Below are positions 7,014 to 15,300 of a DNA stretch of 24,703 nt, piece by piece (within the stretch, counting starts at the first letter, position 1; each line of letters begins with the position of its first letter). The notes beneath the pieces were generated by a model that searched no databases, had not been told where the DNA came from, and was given only the letters and a program-made list of their open reading frames with translations. This DNA is from SKKY01 sp964622305 (GTDB taxonomy: Bacteria; Bacillota; Peptococcia; Peptococcales; SKKY01): assembly GCA_964622305.1 (NCBI GenBank), contig CAZUPR010000019.1:1-24703 (forward strand). The letters are read 5' to 3'. The translations under genes and the position numbers were made by a program.

Positions 7014-7508
7014 ATGAAGGCCATGTATTTTTATGATTCATTTGTAGGCCGCCTGGCCCTGGGAGAAACAGAGGGCAAACTTTCCCATCTGGAATTTGTT
7101 GATGAGGCTAAAGGTGACAATTTTTATCTGCCAGAAGGCTATGTAGTTAAAGAAACCGACCTTCTTAAAGAAACCAAAAAAGAACTTGATCAGTATTTTA
7201 AAGGACAGAGAAAAGAATTTACCATTCCTCTTGTCTTTACAATCGGAACAGATTTCCAAAAAAGAGTCTGGCAGGCCCTTTTACAGATTCCTTACGGAGA
7301 GACCAGAAGCTATAAAGAGGTGGCAGAAATTGCCGGATCTCCCAAGGCTTGCAGGGCTGTAGGTGGCGCTAATAATAAAAATCCAATAGCTATTATTGTT
7401 CCCTGCCACAGGGTTATTGGTTCAGATGGATCCATGGTAGGTTTTGGTGGAGGCCTGGATATTAAAACTAAACTCTTACAGGTGGAAAAAGATGCGCAGG
7501 GAAATTAG
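7014..7508 (+). CDS. ogt: Methylated-DNA--[protein]-cysteine S-methyltransferase
   Basis: This 164-residue suicide repair protein transfers alkyl groups from O6-alkylguanine in DNA to its own cysteine. The C-terminal domain shows the helix-turn-helix region (TDFQKRVWQALLQIPYGETRSY) and the active-site motif PCHRVIG with acceptor Cys131. AGAGGGGG (7000-7007) precedes the ATG by 6 bases. Its 3' end overlaps the AlkD-like gene by 17 bases, so direct reversal and base excision of alkylation damage are co-expressed. It belongs to the Ogt/MGMT class without an Ada regulatory domain. Confidence 0.95.
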   Translation: MKAMYFYDSFVGRLALGETEGKLSHLEFVDEAKGDNFYLPEGYVVKETDLLKETKKELDQYFKGQRKEFTIPLVFTIGTDFQKRVWQALLQIPYGETRSYKEVAEIAGSPKACRAVGGANNKNPIAIIVPCHRVIGSDGSMVGFGGGLDIKTKLLQVEKDAQGN

Positions 7509-8196
7509 AAAAGAGCTCTTTTCTTTAGCTGAAGAGAACTATAAAAATTTTTCCTTAAAACTTCTTCCGGGTTTTCCAGAAGAGCAATTTTTAGGAGTCA
7601 GGATACCTGCCTTAAGAAAGATTGCCAAAGACAAGCTCAAGGCAGACGGCTGGAGGGCCTATCTTGAAGAAAATGAGGCTCTTCTTTTTGAGGAGAAAAT
7701 GGTCCAGGCCTTTATGATTGGCTATGCCAATCTAGAAGCAAGGGAAAAAACCAGCCTCATTGAAGATTTTTTACCTAAAATTGATAACTGGTCTATTTGT
7801 GACAGTTTTTGTAACAGCTTAAAATTTGCCTCAGAAAAAGAAAATCAGAAAGAATTTTGGCAATATCTGGAAGCCTATTTTCTTCATGAGGATGAATATA
7901 AAGTTCGTTTTGCCCTGGTTATGGCCCTTAATCATTTTCTTGACCAGGATTGGCTGGAGGCATCTTTGGAAAAATTCAGCCTGATAGAACATGAAGGCTA
8001 CTATGTAAAGATGGCCAATGCTTGGGCTGTCTCCATAGCCTATATTAAAAATCCACAGAGAGTAAAGGACTTCCTTTTAGAAGGCAGCCTGGATGATTTT
8101 ACTCACAATAAGGCCCTGCAAAAAATCAGGGAGTCATACAGGGTGAGCCCGGAAGAAAAAGAAGAAATTAAAGGATTAAAGAGATGGAAAATTTAA
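7492..8196 (+). CDS. DNA alkylation repair protein, AlkD-like HEAT-repeat glycosylase
   Basis: This 234-residue, mostly helical protein is of the AlkD-like family (PF08713), which removes positively charged alkylated bases such as N3- and N7-alkylpurines. DNWSICDSFC supplies Trp100 and Asp104, and KVRFALVMAL supplies Arg139. The Asp-to-Arg spacing of 35 equals that of the catalytic pair Asp113/Arg148 in B. cereus AlkD, and the Trp-to-Asp spacing of 4 equals Trp109/Asp113. EGYYVKMANAWAVSIAY is also family-typical. The ATG at 7492 was chosen because AGGTGG lies six bases upstream; the frame is open for another 16 codons inside ogt. It overlaps the next gene by 13 bases. Confidence 0.9.
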   Translation: MRREIRKELFSLAEENYKNFSLKLLPGFPEEQFLGVRIPALRKIAKDKLKADGWRAYLEENEALLFEEKMVQAFMIGYANLEAREKTSLIEDFLPKIDNWSICDSFCNSLKFASEKENQKEFWQYLEAYFLHEDEYKVRFALVMALNHFLDQDWLEASLEKFSLIEHEGYYVKMANAWAVSIAYIKNPQRVKDFLLEGSLDDFTHNKALQKIRESYRVSPEEKEEIKGLKRWKI

Positions 8197-8567
8197 GCAA
8201 CTATGAAAAAGAAAAGCTTGAGCGTACTCTTTTAAAAGTTAAATTTAAAAAAGAAGTAGATGATCTGCTTTTTCATTTTGAAGAAGGCGGTCTCCTGGAA
8301 GATATAAAAAAAGAGCTGGAAACCAGTAACAGCTTTTTAGTTAATTTCCTTCTGGACCCAACTGAAGATATGAAAGCTATGTATGCAGCCATTGGTGTTA
8401 AAAATATAGCTTCCCTGAATAAAGAGCTGGCTAAAGACAGAATTTTTTCCAGGATAATCAGAATTCTGGATCAGGAAGATCTGGAATGGGAGGTCAGGCA
8501 AAATTCTTTGAGACAAAAGACCCTTAAGGGGCAAATTCTCCAGCTGCAGATTAGAAAAAAGGTTTAA
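8184..8567 (+). CDS. Hypothetical protein, coupled to the AlkD-like gene
   Basis: I do not recognise this 127-residue protein. It is highly charged, has no signal peptide, membrane span or cysteine, and seems helical throughout. The last 45 residues have a basic, coiled-coil-like character ending in QLQIRKKV. Its ATG overlaps the end of the alkylation-repair gene by 13 bases and has AAAGGA 12 bases upstream, so it belongs to the same transcript as ogt and the AlkD-like gene. Context suggests a link to DNA repair, but nothing in the sequence proves it. Confidence 0.7.
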   Translation: MENLSNYEKEKLERTLLKVKFKKEVDDLLFHFEEGGLLEDIKKELETSNSFLVNFLLDPTEDMKAMYAAIGVKNIASLNKELAKDRIFSRIIRILDQEDLEWEVRQNSLRQKTLKGQILQLQIRKKV

Positions 8568-8610
8568 AAAGATTTCTTGCAAGGTAAAGGGAAAAAAAGG
8601 AGGTTTTATT

Positions 8611-8859
8611 ATGTCTTATAAAATTCAAACTATGGAAGATGTTTACAAGTTTTCGCTGACTCTTTATGATTATCTCAAAACCAGCTCCACGCCTGAACTT
8701 GGGGGGCTTTTTGAAGAGCTTGTGGATGACTGTTTCGCAAGTCAGGCAGCTTCAATTGCAGCCCACAGGAAGGCCTATCAGGCTGTTTTAGACCAGGCAG
8801 AAGATCTGCCAGCAGACATCAGAACTGCCCTTAATCAATCTCTGGAAATGCTAAAATAA
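8611..8859 (+). CDS. Small hypothetical helical protein
   Basis: An 82-residue soluble protein with an excellent ribosome binding site (AGGAGG at 8599-8604, six bases before the ATG). It looks like three or four helices, is acidic overall, and has one Cys. It matches no family I can name with confidence. It lies 43 bases after the previous gene and just upstream of the pyr promoter, and is probably the last gene of the ogt transcript. No terminator hairpin was seen directly after it. Confidence 0.7.
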   Translation: MSYKIQTMEDVYKFSLTLYDYLKTSSTPELGGLFEELVDDCFASQAASIAAHRKAYQAVLDQAEDLPADIRTALNQSLEMLK

Positions 8860-8873
8860 ATTGCTCTCTAGTC

Positions 8874-8902
8874 TTGTTTAATTAAAGATTAAAGAGTATA
8901 CT
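8874..8902 (+). promoter_or_regulatory. Promoter of the pyr operon
   Basis: TTGTTT (8874-8879) and TATACT (8897-8902) are 17 bp apart. A start near 8909 would place the PyrR-binding hairpin almost at the 5' end of a leader of about 185 nt, as expected for PyrR attenuation. The -35 box is weak (3 of 6 matches to consensus). Confidence 0.65.
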
Positions 8903-8915
8903 GATGGAAAATATA

Positions 8916-8950
8916 TATCCTTTAATTTGGTACAGAGAGACCGATAAGGA
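8916..8950 (+). promoter_or_regulatory. PyrR-binding RNA hairpin (anti-antiterminator) in the pyrB leader
   Basis: The lower stem TCCTT (8918-8922) pairs with AAGGA (8946-8950). After an internal loop, GGT (8929-8931) pairs with ACC (8940-8942) around a loop holding CAGAGAG. The known PyrR site has the same layout, with conserved ARUCCNGNGAGGYU. Here the C at position 4 is A, while the change of GG to GA is matched by pairing (U-A for U-G), so the stem survives. PyrR with bound UMP would stabilise this hairpin and allow the downstream terminator to form. No pyrR gene lies in the window. Confidence 0.72.
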
Positions 8951-9024
8951 AAAAGCAGGGACAGCATTCAGAGAAGGGAATTATGCTCTTTTTTAAGTGC
9001 CTGTACTTCTATTTGCTAAAAACC

Positions 9025-9052
9025 AAGTCGGATATCTCATCCGGCTTTTTTT
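9025..9052 (+). terminator. Attenuator terminator of the pyr operon
   Basis: The stem AGTCGGAT (9026-9033) pairs with ATCCGGCT (9039-9046) around the loop ATCTC, extended by one A-T pair and followed by a run of seven T. It ends about 40 bases before pyrB. Part of its 5' arm, GTCGG (9027-9031), can instead pair with CCGAT (8941-8945) in the PyrR hairpin, a candidate antiterminator. A second, weaker hairpin, AGCAT (8963-8967) with ATGCT (8983-8987), followed by TCTTTTTT, lies between the two. Confidence 0.82.
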
Positions 9053-9092
9053 ATTATCAAATTTTAAGGGAAAATATAAGGAGGATAAGATT

Positions 9093-10028
9093 TTGGGAAT
9101 CAAAGCAAAAGATTTACTGAGCATTGACGATCTTTCTGTGGAAGAGATAGAAGAGATCCTTAAAAATGCCCGCTCCATGAAACAAATCCTGCAGAGAGAT
9201 ATCAAAAAGGTGCCCACCCTGCGAGGTAAGTCTGTGATCAATCTTTTTTATGAAAACAGCACCAGGACCAGGACTTCTTTTGAACTTGCCGGTAAATACA
9301 TGGGAGCAGATGTTGTAAATATAACCGCCTCCTCAAGCAGTGTAACCAAGGGCGAAAGCATGCGTGATACAGCAAGAACCCTGGATAATATGGCCGCTGA
9401 CGTTATTGTAATGCGCCACCATGAAAGTGGAGCCCACAAAATTCTGGCAGAGAGCGTAAAAGCCAGAGTAATTAATGCTGGAGATGGCCGTCACGAACAC
9501 CCCAGCCAGGCTCTTTTAGATACACTCACAATCCTTGAACGCAAAGAATCCTTTAAGGGTTTAAAAATAGCAATTATTGGAGATATCCTGCACTCCAGAG
9601 TTGCCAGATCAGACATTCTCATCTTTAACAAATTAGGAGCAGACGTATGGCTCTGTGCTCCGCCAACCTTTATGCCCAGCCAGGCTGCCCAATTGGGAGC
9701 CCATGTAACCTATAATCTTGAAGAAGCTTTAAAAGATGCTGATGTTCTTGTAATGCTGCGTATTCAGCTGGAACGTCAGGGATCAGGCTTTTACCCCTCA
9801 ATCAGAGAATACACCAATTTCTACGGACTAAATACAAAGAACCTAAAGCTGGCCAAGGAAGATTGTATAATCATGCACCCTGGCCCTGTTAACAGAGGAG
9901 TCGAATTGAGTTATGAGATTGCTGAACTTCCAAATGCCCTTATGAGTGAGCAGGTTCATAATGGTTTGGCAGTGAGGATGGCACTTCTATATATCATGGG
10001 AGGGGGTAAGGCAAGTGAAACTGTTTAA
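9093..10028 (+). CDS. pyrB: Aspartate carbamoyltransferase catalytic subunit
   Basis: This 311-residue enzyme condenses carbamoyl phosphate with aspartate, the first committed step of UMP synthesis. The carbamoyl-phosphate motif STRTRT is at 56-61, followed by SFE. A Lys-Gly-Glu-Ser (KGES) segment, the GDGRHEHPSQALLD loop (His134, His136) and the C-terminal MHPGPVNRG motif are all present. The TTG at 9093 was chosen because AAGGAGG (9078-9084) lies eight bases upstream and the protein then has the normal N-terminus. The frame is open for another 32 codons into the attenuator. There is no pyrI, so it is probably the Bacillus-type unregulated trimer. It overlaps pyrC by 14 bases. Confidence 0.95.
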   Translation: MGIKAKDLLSIDDLSVEEIEEILKNARSMKQILQRDIKKVPTLRGKSVINLFYENSTRTRTSFELAGKYMGADVVNITASSSSVTKGESMRDTARTLDNMAADVIVMRHHESGAHKILAESVKARVINAGDGRHEHPSQALLDTLTILERKESFKGLKIAIIGDILHSRVARSDILIFNKLGADVWLCAPPTFMPSQAAQLGAHVTYNLEEALKDADVLVMLRIQLERQGSGFYPSIREYTNFYGLNTKNLKLAKEDCIIMHPGPVNRGVELSYEIAELPNALMSEQVHNGLAVRMALLYIMGGGKASETV

Positions 10029-11304
10029 GAATGCCAGGGTAATAGATCCTGTCCTTAAAATTGACCAACTGATGGATATCCTGGTAGAGGGAGAAAGAAT
10101 CAAAGAAAGTGGTCAAAATCTGTCCCCTGGTCCTGAAACTCAAATAATTGACCTGGAAGGTAAGATTTTAACTCAGGGCTTTGTGGACCTTCATGTTCAC
10201 TTAAGAGAACCTGGTGAAGAATACAAGGAAAATATCGAAAGCGGAAGCAGGGCGGCAGCAGCTGGTGGCTTTACCGGAATTTGTCCCATGCCCAACACTA
10301 AACCGGTTTGTGACAATGATACGGTTACAGAACTTTTATTAATAAAGGCCCAAAGGGCAGGCTTCTGCAGAATTTATCCGGTGGGATCCATTACAAAGAA
10401 CCAGGAAGGTAAGGAACTGGCTGAAATTGGCATGATGCACAAAAGTGGTGCCAGGGCTCTAAGTGACGATGGCAGAGATGTTACCAACACTTTAATCATG
10501 CGCCGGGCCATGGACTATGCCAAGGCTTTTTCCCTGCCCGTTTTTGCCCACTGTGAAGACAGATTCCTGTCAAGCGGCGGTTCTATGAATGAGGGTTACT
10601 ATTCCTCAAAGCTTGGCCTGGGCGGAATCCCCAAGGAAGCTGAAAATATTATGGTAATGAGAAATATCATGCTCTCAGGCCTTACAAACTGTCATATGCA
10701 CATCTCTCATTTGACCAGTGCAGAAGGTTTAGAATTGGTTAAGAGGGCCAAGGAGGATGGTCTAAAGGTGTCCTGTGAGGTTACCCCACATCACTTTAGC
10801 CTAACTGATGCAGATTGCCAGTCTTATGATACTAATTTAAAGGTTAATCCTCCTTTAAGGACAGCCAATGATTTAGAAAAACTTATAGAGGGAATGGCTG
10901 ATGGTTGGGTAGATGTTATAGCAACGGATCACGCCCCTCACGACCTGGAAGATAAGGATAAGGATTTTTCTAACGCAGCTTTTGGAATTTCAGGCCTGGA
11001 AACGGCAGTTGCTTTGACCATGGACCGGCTGCATCATAAAAAGCAGATTCCCCTGATGAGGCTTTTTGAAATGCTCTCTAAAAACCCCCGTCAGATTCTA
11101 GGACTGGAGGCTCAGGAAATAAGCCCAGGCCATATGGCGGATTTTACAATTATTGACCCAGAACTGATTAAGACTGTTGATAAAGATAAATTTTACTCTA
11201 AAGGGATAAATACCCCCTTTCATGGCTGGGAGCTTAAGGGCTGGCCAGTTATGACTGTACTTGGCGGAAAAATCCTTATGAAAGATGGTGATCTTCTTGA
11301 TTAA
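10015..11304 (+). CDS. pyrC: Dihydroorotase, class I
   Basis: This 429-residue zinc amidohydrolase cyclises carbamoyl aspartate to dihydroorotate. The ligand set is complete: DLHVHLREPG supplies His60 and His62, AHCED His179, HISHLTS His232, and ATDHAPH Asp305. The whole set is shifted by one residue from the B. anthracis enzyme numbering. PMPNTKP is also typical. The GTG start has GGAGGGGG eight bases upstream and overlaps pyrB. The final 20 bases overlap the longest reading of carA. Confidence 0.95.
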   Translation: MKLFKNARVIDPVLKIDQLMDILVEGERIKESGQNLSPGPETQIIDLEGKILTQGFVDLHVHLREPGEEYKENIESGSRAAAAGGFTGICPMPNTKPVCDNDTVTELLLIKAQRAGFCRIYPVGSITKNQEGKELAEIGMMHKSGARALSDDGRDVTNTLIMRRAMDYAKAFSLPVFAHCEDRFLSSGGSMNEGYYSSKLGLGGIPKEAENIMVMRNIMLSGLTNCHMHISHLTSAEGLELVKRAKEDGLKVSCEVTPHHFSLTDADCQSYDTNLKVNPPLRTANDLEKLIEGMADGWVDVIATDHAPHDLEDKDKDFSNAAFGISGLETAVALTMDRLHHKKQIPLMRLFEMLSKNPRQILGLEAQEISPGHMADFTIIDPELIKTVDKDKFYSKGINTPFHGWELKGWPVMTVLGGKILMKDGDLLD

Positions 11305-12343
11305 AAAAGGCTATTTGCTTTTAGAAAACGGACAAATTTTTCCAGGACAGGCTTTTGGTATGGAAGGAAAGGCCCTGGGTGAATTGGTCTTTAACACCAG
11401 CATGACTGGTTATCAGGAAATAATTACCAACCCCACCCATGCCGGCCAGATTATTAATTTTACCTGCCCCTTAATTGGTAACTATGGCACTAATAATGCT
11501 GACTGGGAAAGTAAGAATGCATATACCAGGGGGATTGTGGTAAAAAACCTCTCTACAAAACCAAATAACTACCGCATGCTTTATAGCCTGGATGAATTTC
11601 TAAAAGAAAATAAAATTTGCGGACTTACTGGTGCAGACAGCCGGGCTATAAGCAGGCTTATCAGGGAAGAGGGGTCCATGCAGTCAATTCTTGTAACTGA
11701 TGGGACTAACCAGGAGGAGGCTCTGAGACTACTAAAGGAAAATCAGGCTGATGATACTCTTAGTCTGGTTGCTCAGGTTTCCACCAAGAACACCTATGTT
11801 ATTCCTGGAGGAGAAAAAAGAATTGTCCTTTTAGACTTTGGAGTCAAAAATTCCTGCCTTAGCAAGCTTAAAGAAAGTGGCTTTAGTATTTTTGTTCTGC
11901 CTGCTTCATCCAGTGCTGCAGAGATTCTTTCCTATAAGCCTGAGGCCCTGCTTATTTCCAGCGGGCCGGGAAATCCAGCCCAATTAACAGAAGTTCTCAC
12001 AGTCATTAAAGAACTGGCTCTTTTAGGCCTGCCAATCTATGGAGTTTCTTTGGGCCATCAACTTATAGGCCTGGCTTTTGGTGCCAGAAGTAAAAAGTTA
12101 AAATTTGGCCATAGAGGGACTAACCAGCCAGTTAAAAACCTGGAGACAGGAAAGGTTTACATCACAGGCCAGGATCACGGCTATGTTTTAGACCAGGAAA
12201 GTCTGCCTGAAGAATTGATAGTTACCCATATAAATCTGCATGATGGCAGCATAGAGGGTATCAGGCACAGGGACCTGCCTATAGCCGGTATTCAGTACTA
12301 TTGTCAAGAGTTTGTTGCCATGGTTTCCCAGGTGGAAAAATAA
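11285..12343 (+). CDS. carA: Carbamoyl-phosphate synthase small subunit with a degenerate glutaminase site
   Basis: The 352-residue protein aligns well with CarA: FNTSMTGYQEI, then PLIGNYG, VLLDFGVKNSCLSKL, SSGPGNP, KFGHRGTNQPV and GQDHGYVLD. CarA normally hydrolyses glutamine and channels ammonia to CarB. Here the nucleophile position in the usual GICLGHQL motif reads GVSLGHQL, with Ser255 instead of Cys (codon TCT at 12047). The usual QYHPEASPGP segment with catalytic His and Glu is replaced by QYYCQEF (337-343), probably through loss of some 13 residues. All three catalytic residues are therefore absent while the fold looks preserved. It may be a structural or allosteric subunit of an ammonia-using synthetase. 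The start is uncertain: ATG 11285 or TTG 11297, which has GGTGAT four bases upstream and matches the usual N-terminus better. No frameshift explains the loss. Confidence 0.9.
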   Translation: MVIFLIKKGYLLLENGQIFPGQAFGMEGKALGELVFNTSMTGYQEIITNPTHAGQIINFTCPLIGNYGTNNADWESKNAYTRGIVVKNLSTKPNNYRMLYSLDEFLKENKICGLTGADSRAISRLIREEGSMQSILVTDGTNQEEALRLLKENQADDTLSLVAQVSTKNTYVIPGGEKRIVLLDFGVKNSCLSKLKESGFSIFVLPASSSAAEILSYKPEALLISSGPGNPAQLTEVLTVIKELALLGLPIYGVSLGHQLIGLAFGARSKKLKFGHRGTNQPVKNLETGKVYITGQDHGYVLDQESLPEELIVTHINLHDGSIEGIRHRDLPIAGIQYYCQEFVAMVSQVEK

Positions 12344-12358
12344 AAAGGAGCTGAGCAG

Positions 12359-15300
12359 ATGCCAAAGGATTTAAGTATAAAAAAAGTATTGGTAATAGGG
12401 TCCGGACCTATTGTTATTGGTCAGGCGGCAGAGTTTGACTATGCCGGAACCCAGGCCTGCCGGGCTCTGGCCCAGGAGGGCGTAGAAGTTGTTTTAGTTA
12501 ACAGTAATCCGGCCACCATCATGACTGATGCCAATATGGCCGACAGAATATATATAGAACCTCTGACTCTTGAGCTTTTGGAGGAGATTATTTATAAAGA
12601 AAAGCCCGATGGACTTTTGGCCACTCTGGGCGGCCAGGTGGGTTTAAACCTGGCCAAAGAACTGGCTGAGGCCGGTATTTTAGACAAGGCTGGGGTCAGA
12701 CTTTTGGGCAGCAGCATAGAGGCTATCAACAAGGCCGAGGACAGGGATTTATTTAAAAAACTCATGCAAGAAATAAATGAGCCAATCCCAGAGTCAGATA
12801 TTGTTGGCACTATAGAAGATGCAGTGGCTTCAGCCCAAAGAATCGGCTATCCGGTTATTGTAAGGCCTGCCTACACCCTGGGCGGAGCAGGTGGCGGAGT
12901 TGCTGACAATGAAAAAGAATTAAGGGAAATTACCAAAAAGGGAATCAGATACTCCAGTATTGGCCAGGTTTTAATTGAAAAAAGTGTGGCCGGCTGGAAA
13001 GAGATAGAATACGAAGTAATCAGAGATAAAAATGATACTTGTATTATCGTCTGCAACATGGAAAATATCGATCCGGTTGGAGTCCATACAGGAGACAGTA
13101 TAGTAGTAGCTCCAGTGCAGACCTTGAGTGATGTTGAGAATCAAATGCTGCGCCAGTCATCTATCAATATCATTAAAGCACTTAAGATAGAGGGAGGCTG
13201 TAATGTTCAGTTTGCCTTAAATCCAGATAAACTTGAATATATCGTAATTGAAGTTAACCCCAGGGTTTCCAGATCTTCAGCCCTGGCTTCCAAGGCTACA
13301 GGCTATCCTATAGCTAAAATTGCCAGTAAAATTGCCTTGGGCTATCACCTGGAAGAGATTGACAATGATGTTACCGGCATTACCAAGGCAGCTTTTGAGC
13401 CGGCCCTGGACTATGTTGTTTGCAAACTTCCCCGCTGGCCCTTTGATAAATTTAAGGATGGTAATAGACGCCTTGGCTCTCAAATGAAAGCAACTGGCGA
13501 AATAATGTCCATTGGCAGAAGCCTGGAAATTGCCTGGCAAAAGGCTCTCAGAAGTCTGGAGCTGGACGAAAAATATTTCTTAACCAATCTTTTCAGTGAT
13601 TATAGTGACCAGGAGCTGGATGAAAAACTCCACAATGTTGACGATGAAAGGCTTTTCGCCTTAGGCGAGGCTTTTTTGAGGGGCTATAGTCCTGAGCGAG
13701 TACATGAACTGACAAAGATCGACCTTTTTTTCCTCAATATTTTTAAGGACCTGGCAGATTTTGAAACCGTCACTCTGCCAGCCAAGCCCGGAGATAAAGA
13801 TCTCCTGCTTGCCGCTAAAGAAAAAGGCTTTACTGACGAACAGATTGCTCTTGCCTGGGAAATGAAGGAAGAAGAGGTAAGAAACCTGAGGGAAGAAGAA
13901 GGAATTAAGGTTTCCTTTAAGATGGTTGATACCTGTGCTGGTGAATTCCCTGCTCAAACTCCCTACTATTATTCAGCCTGGAATGAGGAAGATGAGCTTG
14001 TAGATTCCGGCAAGAAAAAAATGCTGGTTCTGGGTTCTGGTCCTATCAGGATTGGTCAGGGTATTGAGTTCGATTATTGCTCTGTTCATTCAGCCTGGGC
14101 TCTCAAGGAAGCAGGTTATGAATCAGTTGTTATTAACAACAACCCGGAAACAGTCTCCACAGACTTTGATACCTCTGACAGACTCTTTTTTGAGCCACTG
14201 ACTCCAGAAGATGTTATGAATATTATTGATGCAGAAAAACCTGAGGGAGTAATTGTTCAATTTGGTGGTCAGACTGCAATAAACCTTGCCAAACCCCTGC
14301 AAGACCGGGGAGTTAAGATTATCGGAACCTCAGTTGAAAATATTGACGATGCAGAAGACAGAGAAAAGTTTGACGCCATTCTGGAAGAATTAGCTATTCC
14401 CCGTCCTAAGGGAAAAACTGTAAAATCTATTGAAGAAGCTCTGGCAGCAGCTAAAGATCTGGGCTTCCCGCTTTTAGTAAGACCTTCCTATGTTCTGGGA
14501 GGCCGGGCAATGGAAATTGTCTACAGTATGGATGAGCTTGATCACTACATGAAGACCGCGGTTAAGGCTTCTGGCGAACACCCTGTTCTGGTTGACCAGT
14601 ATCTGATGGGCAAGGAAATAGAGGTTGATGCAATTTGTGACGGTCATGGAATTTTAATTCCTGGCATTATGGAACATGTTGAAAGAGCTGGCGTTCACTC
14701 TGGTGACAGTACAGCCATGTATCCACCCTTTTCACTTAGTCCTCAAACGGAAAAAGAGCTTTTTGACTACACAGAAAAAATGGCTCTGCGCATGAATATC
14801 AGAGGCCTTATGAATGTTCAGTATCTGATTCATGAGGGTAAAATATATGTTATCGAGGTAAACCCAAGATCCAGCCGTACAGTCCCTTATTTAAGCAAGG
14901 TTACAGATATTCCTATGGTGGCCCTGGCGACCAGAGCCGCCCTGGGCGAGAAACTGCCAGACATGGGTTATAAGTACGGCCTTTTGGAAAGGAAAAAATT
15001 GACAGCAGTTAAAATGCCGGTCTTTTCCTTCAGCAAGCTGATCGATGTTGAGACATCACTGGGACCTGAAATGAAATCTACCGGCGAAGTTCTTGGTGTT
15101 GATGCCGATCCAAACAAGGCTCTTTATAAGGCTCTTATAGCTGCGGGCTATGTCTTTAGCAAAAATGGAGCTATTCTGGCGACTGTAGCAGATAAGGATA
15201 AAAAAGAGGCTCTGGAAATCTTAAGAAGATTTAACAATATTGGATTCAATATTAAGGCAACGGCTGGTACGGCAAAATATCTGCGTGATAATGGAATTAA

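Noticed and set aside
8997..9092. N-terminal extension of pyrB from 8997
   Set aside because: These codons run through the attenuator hairpin and have no ribosome binding site; TTG 9093 has AAGGAGG eight bases upstream and gives a normal-length enzyme.
12287..12343. Frameshift or sequencing error as the cause of the abnormal CarA C-terminus
   Set aside because: Both other frames were read through this stretch and neither encodes the HPEA segment or a normal tail; the existing frame ends in a plausible CarA-like helix.
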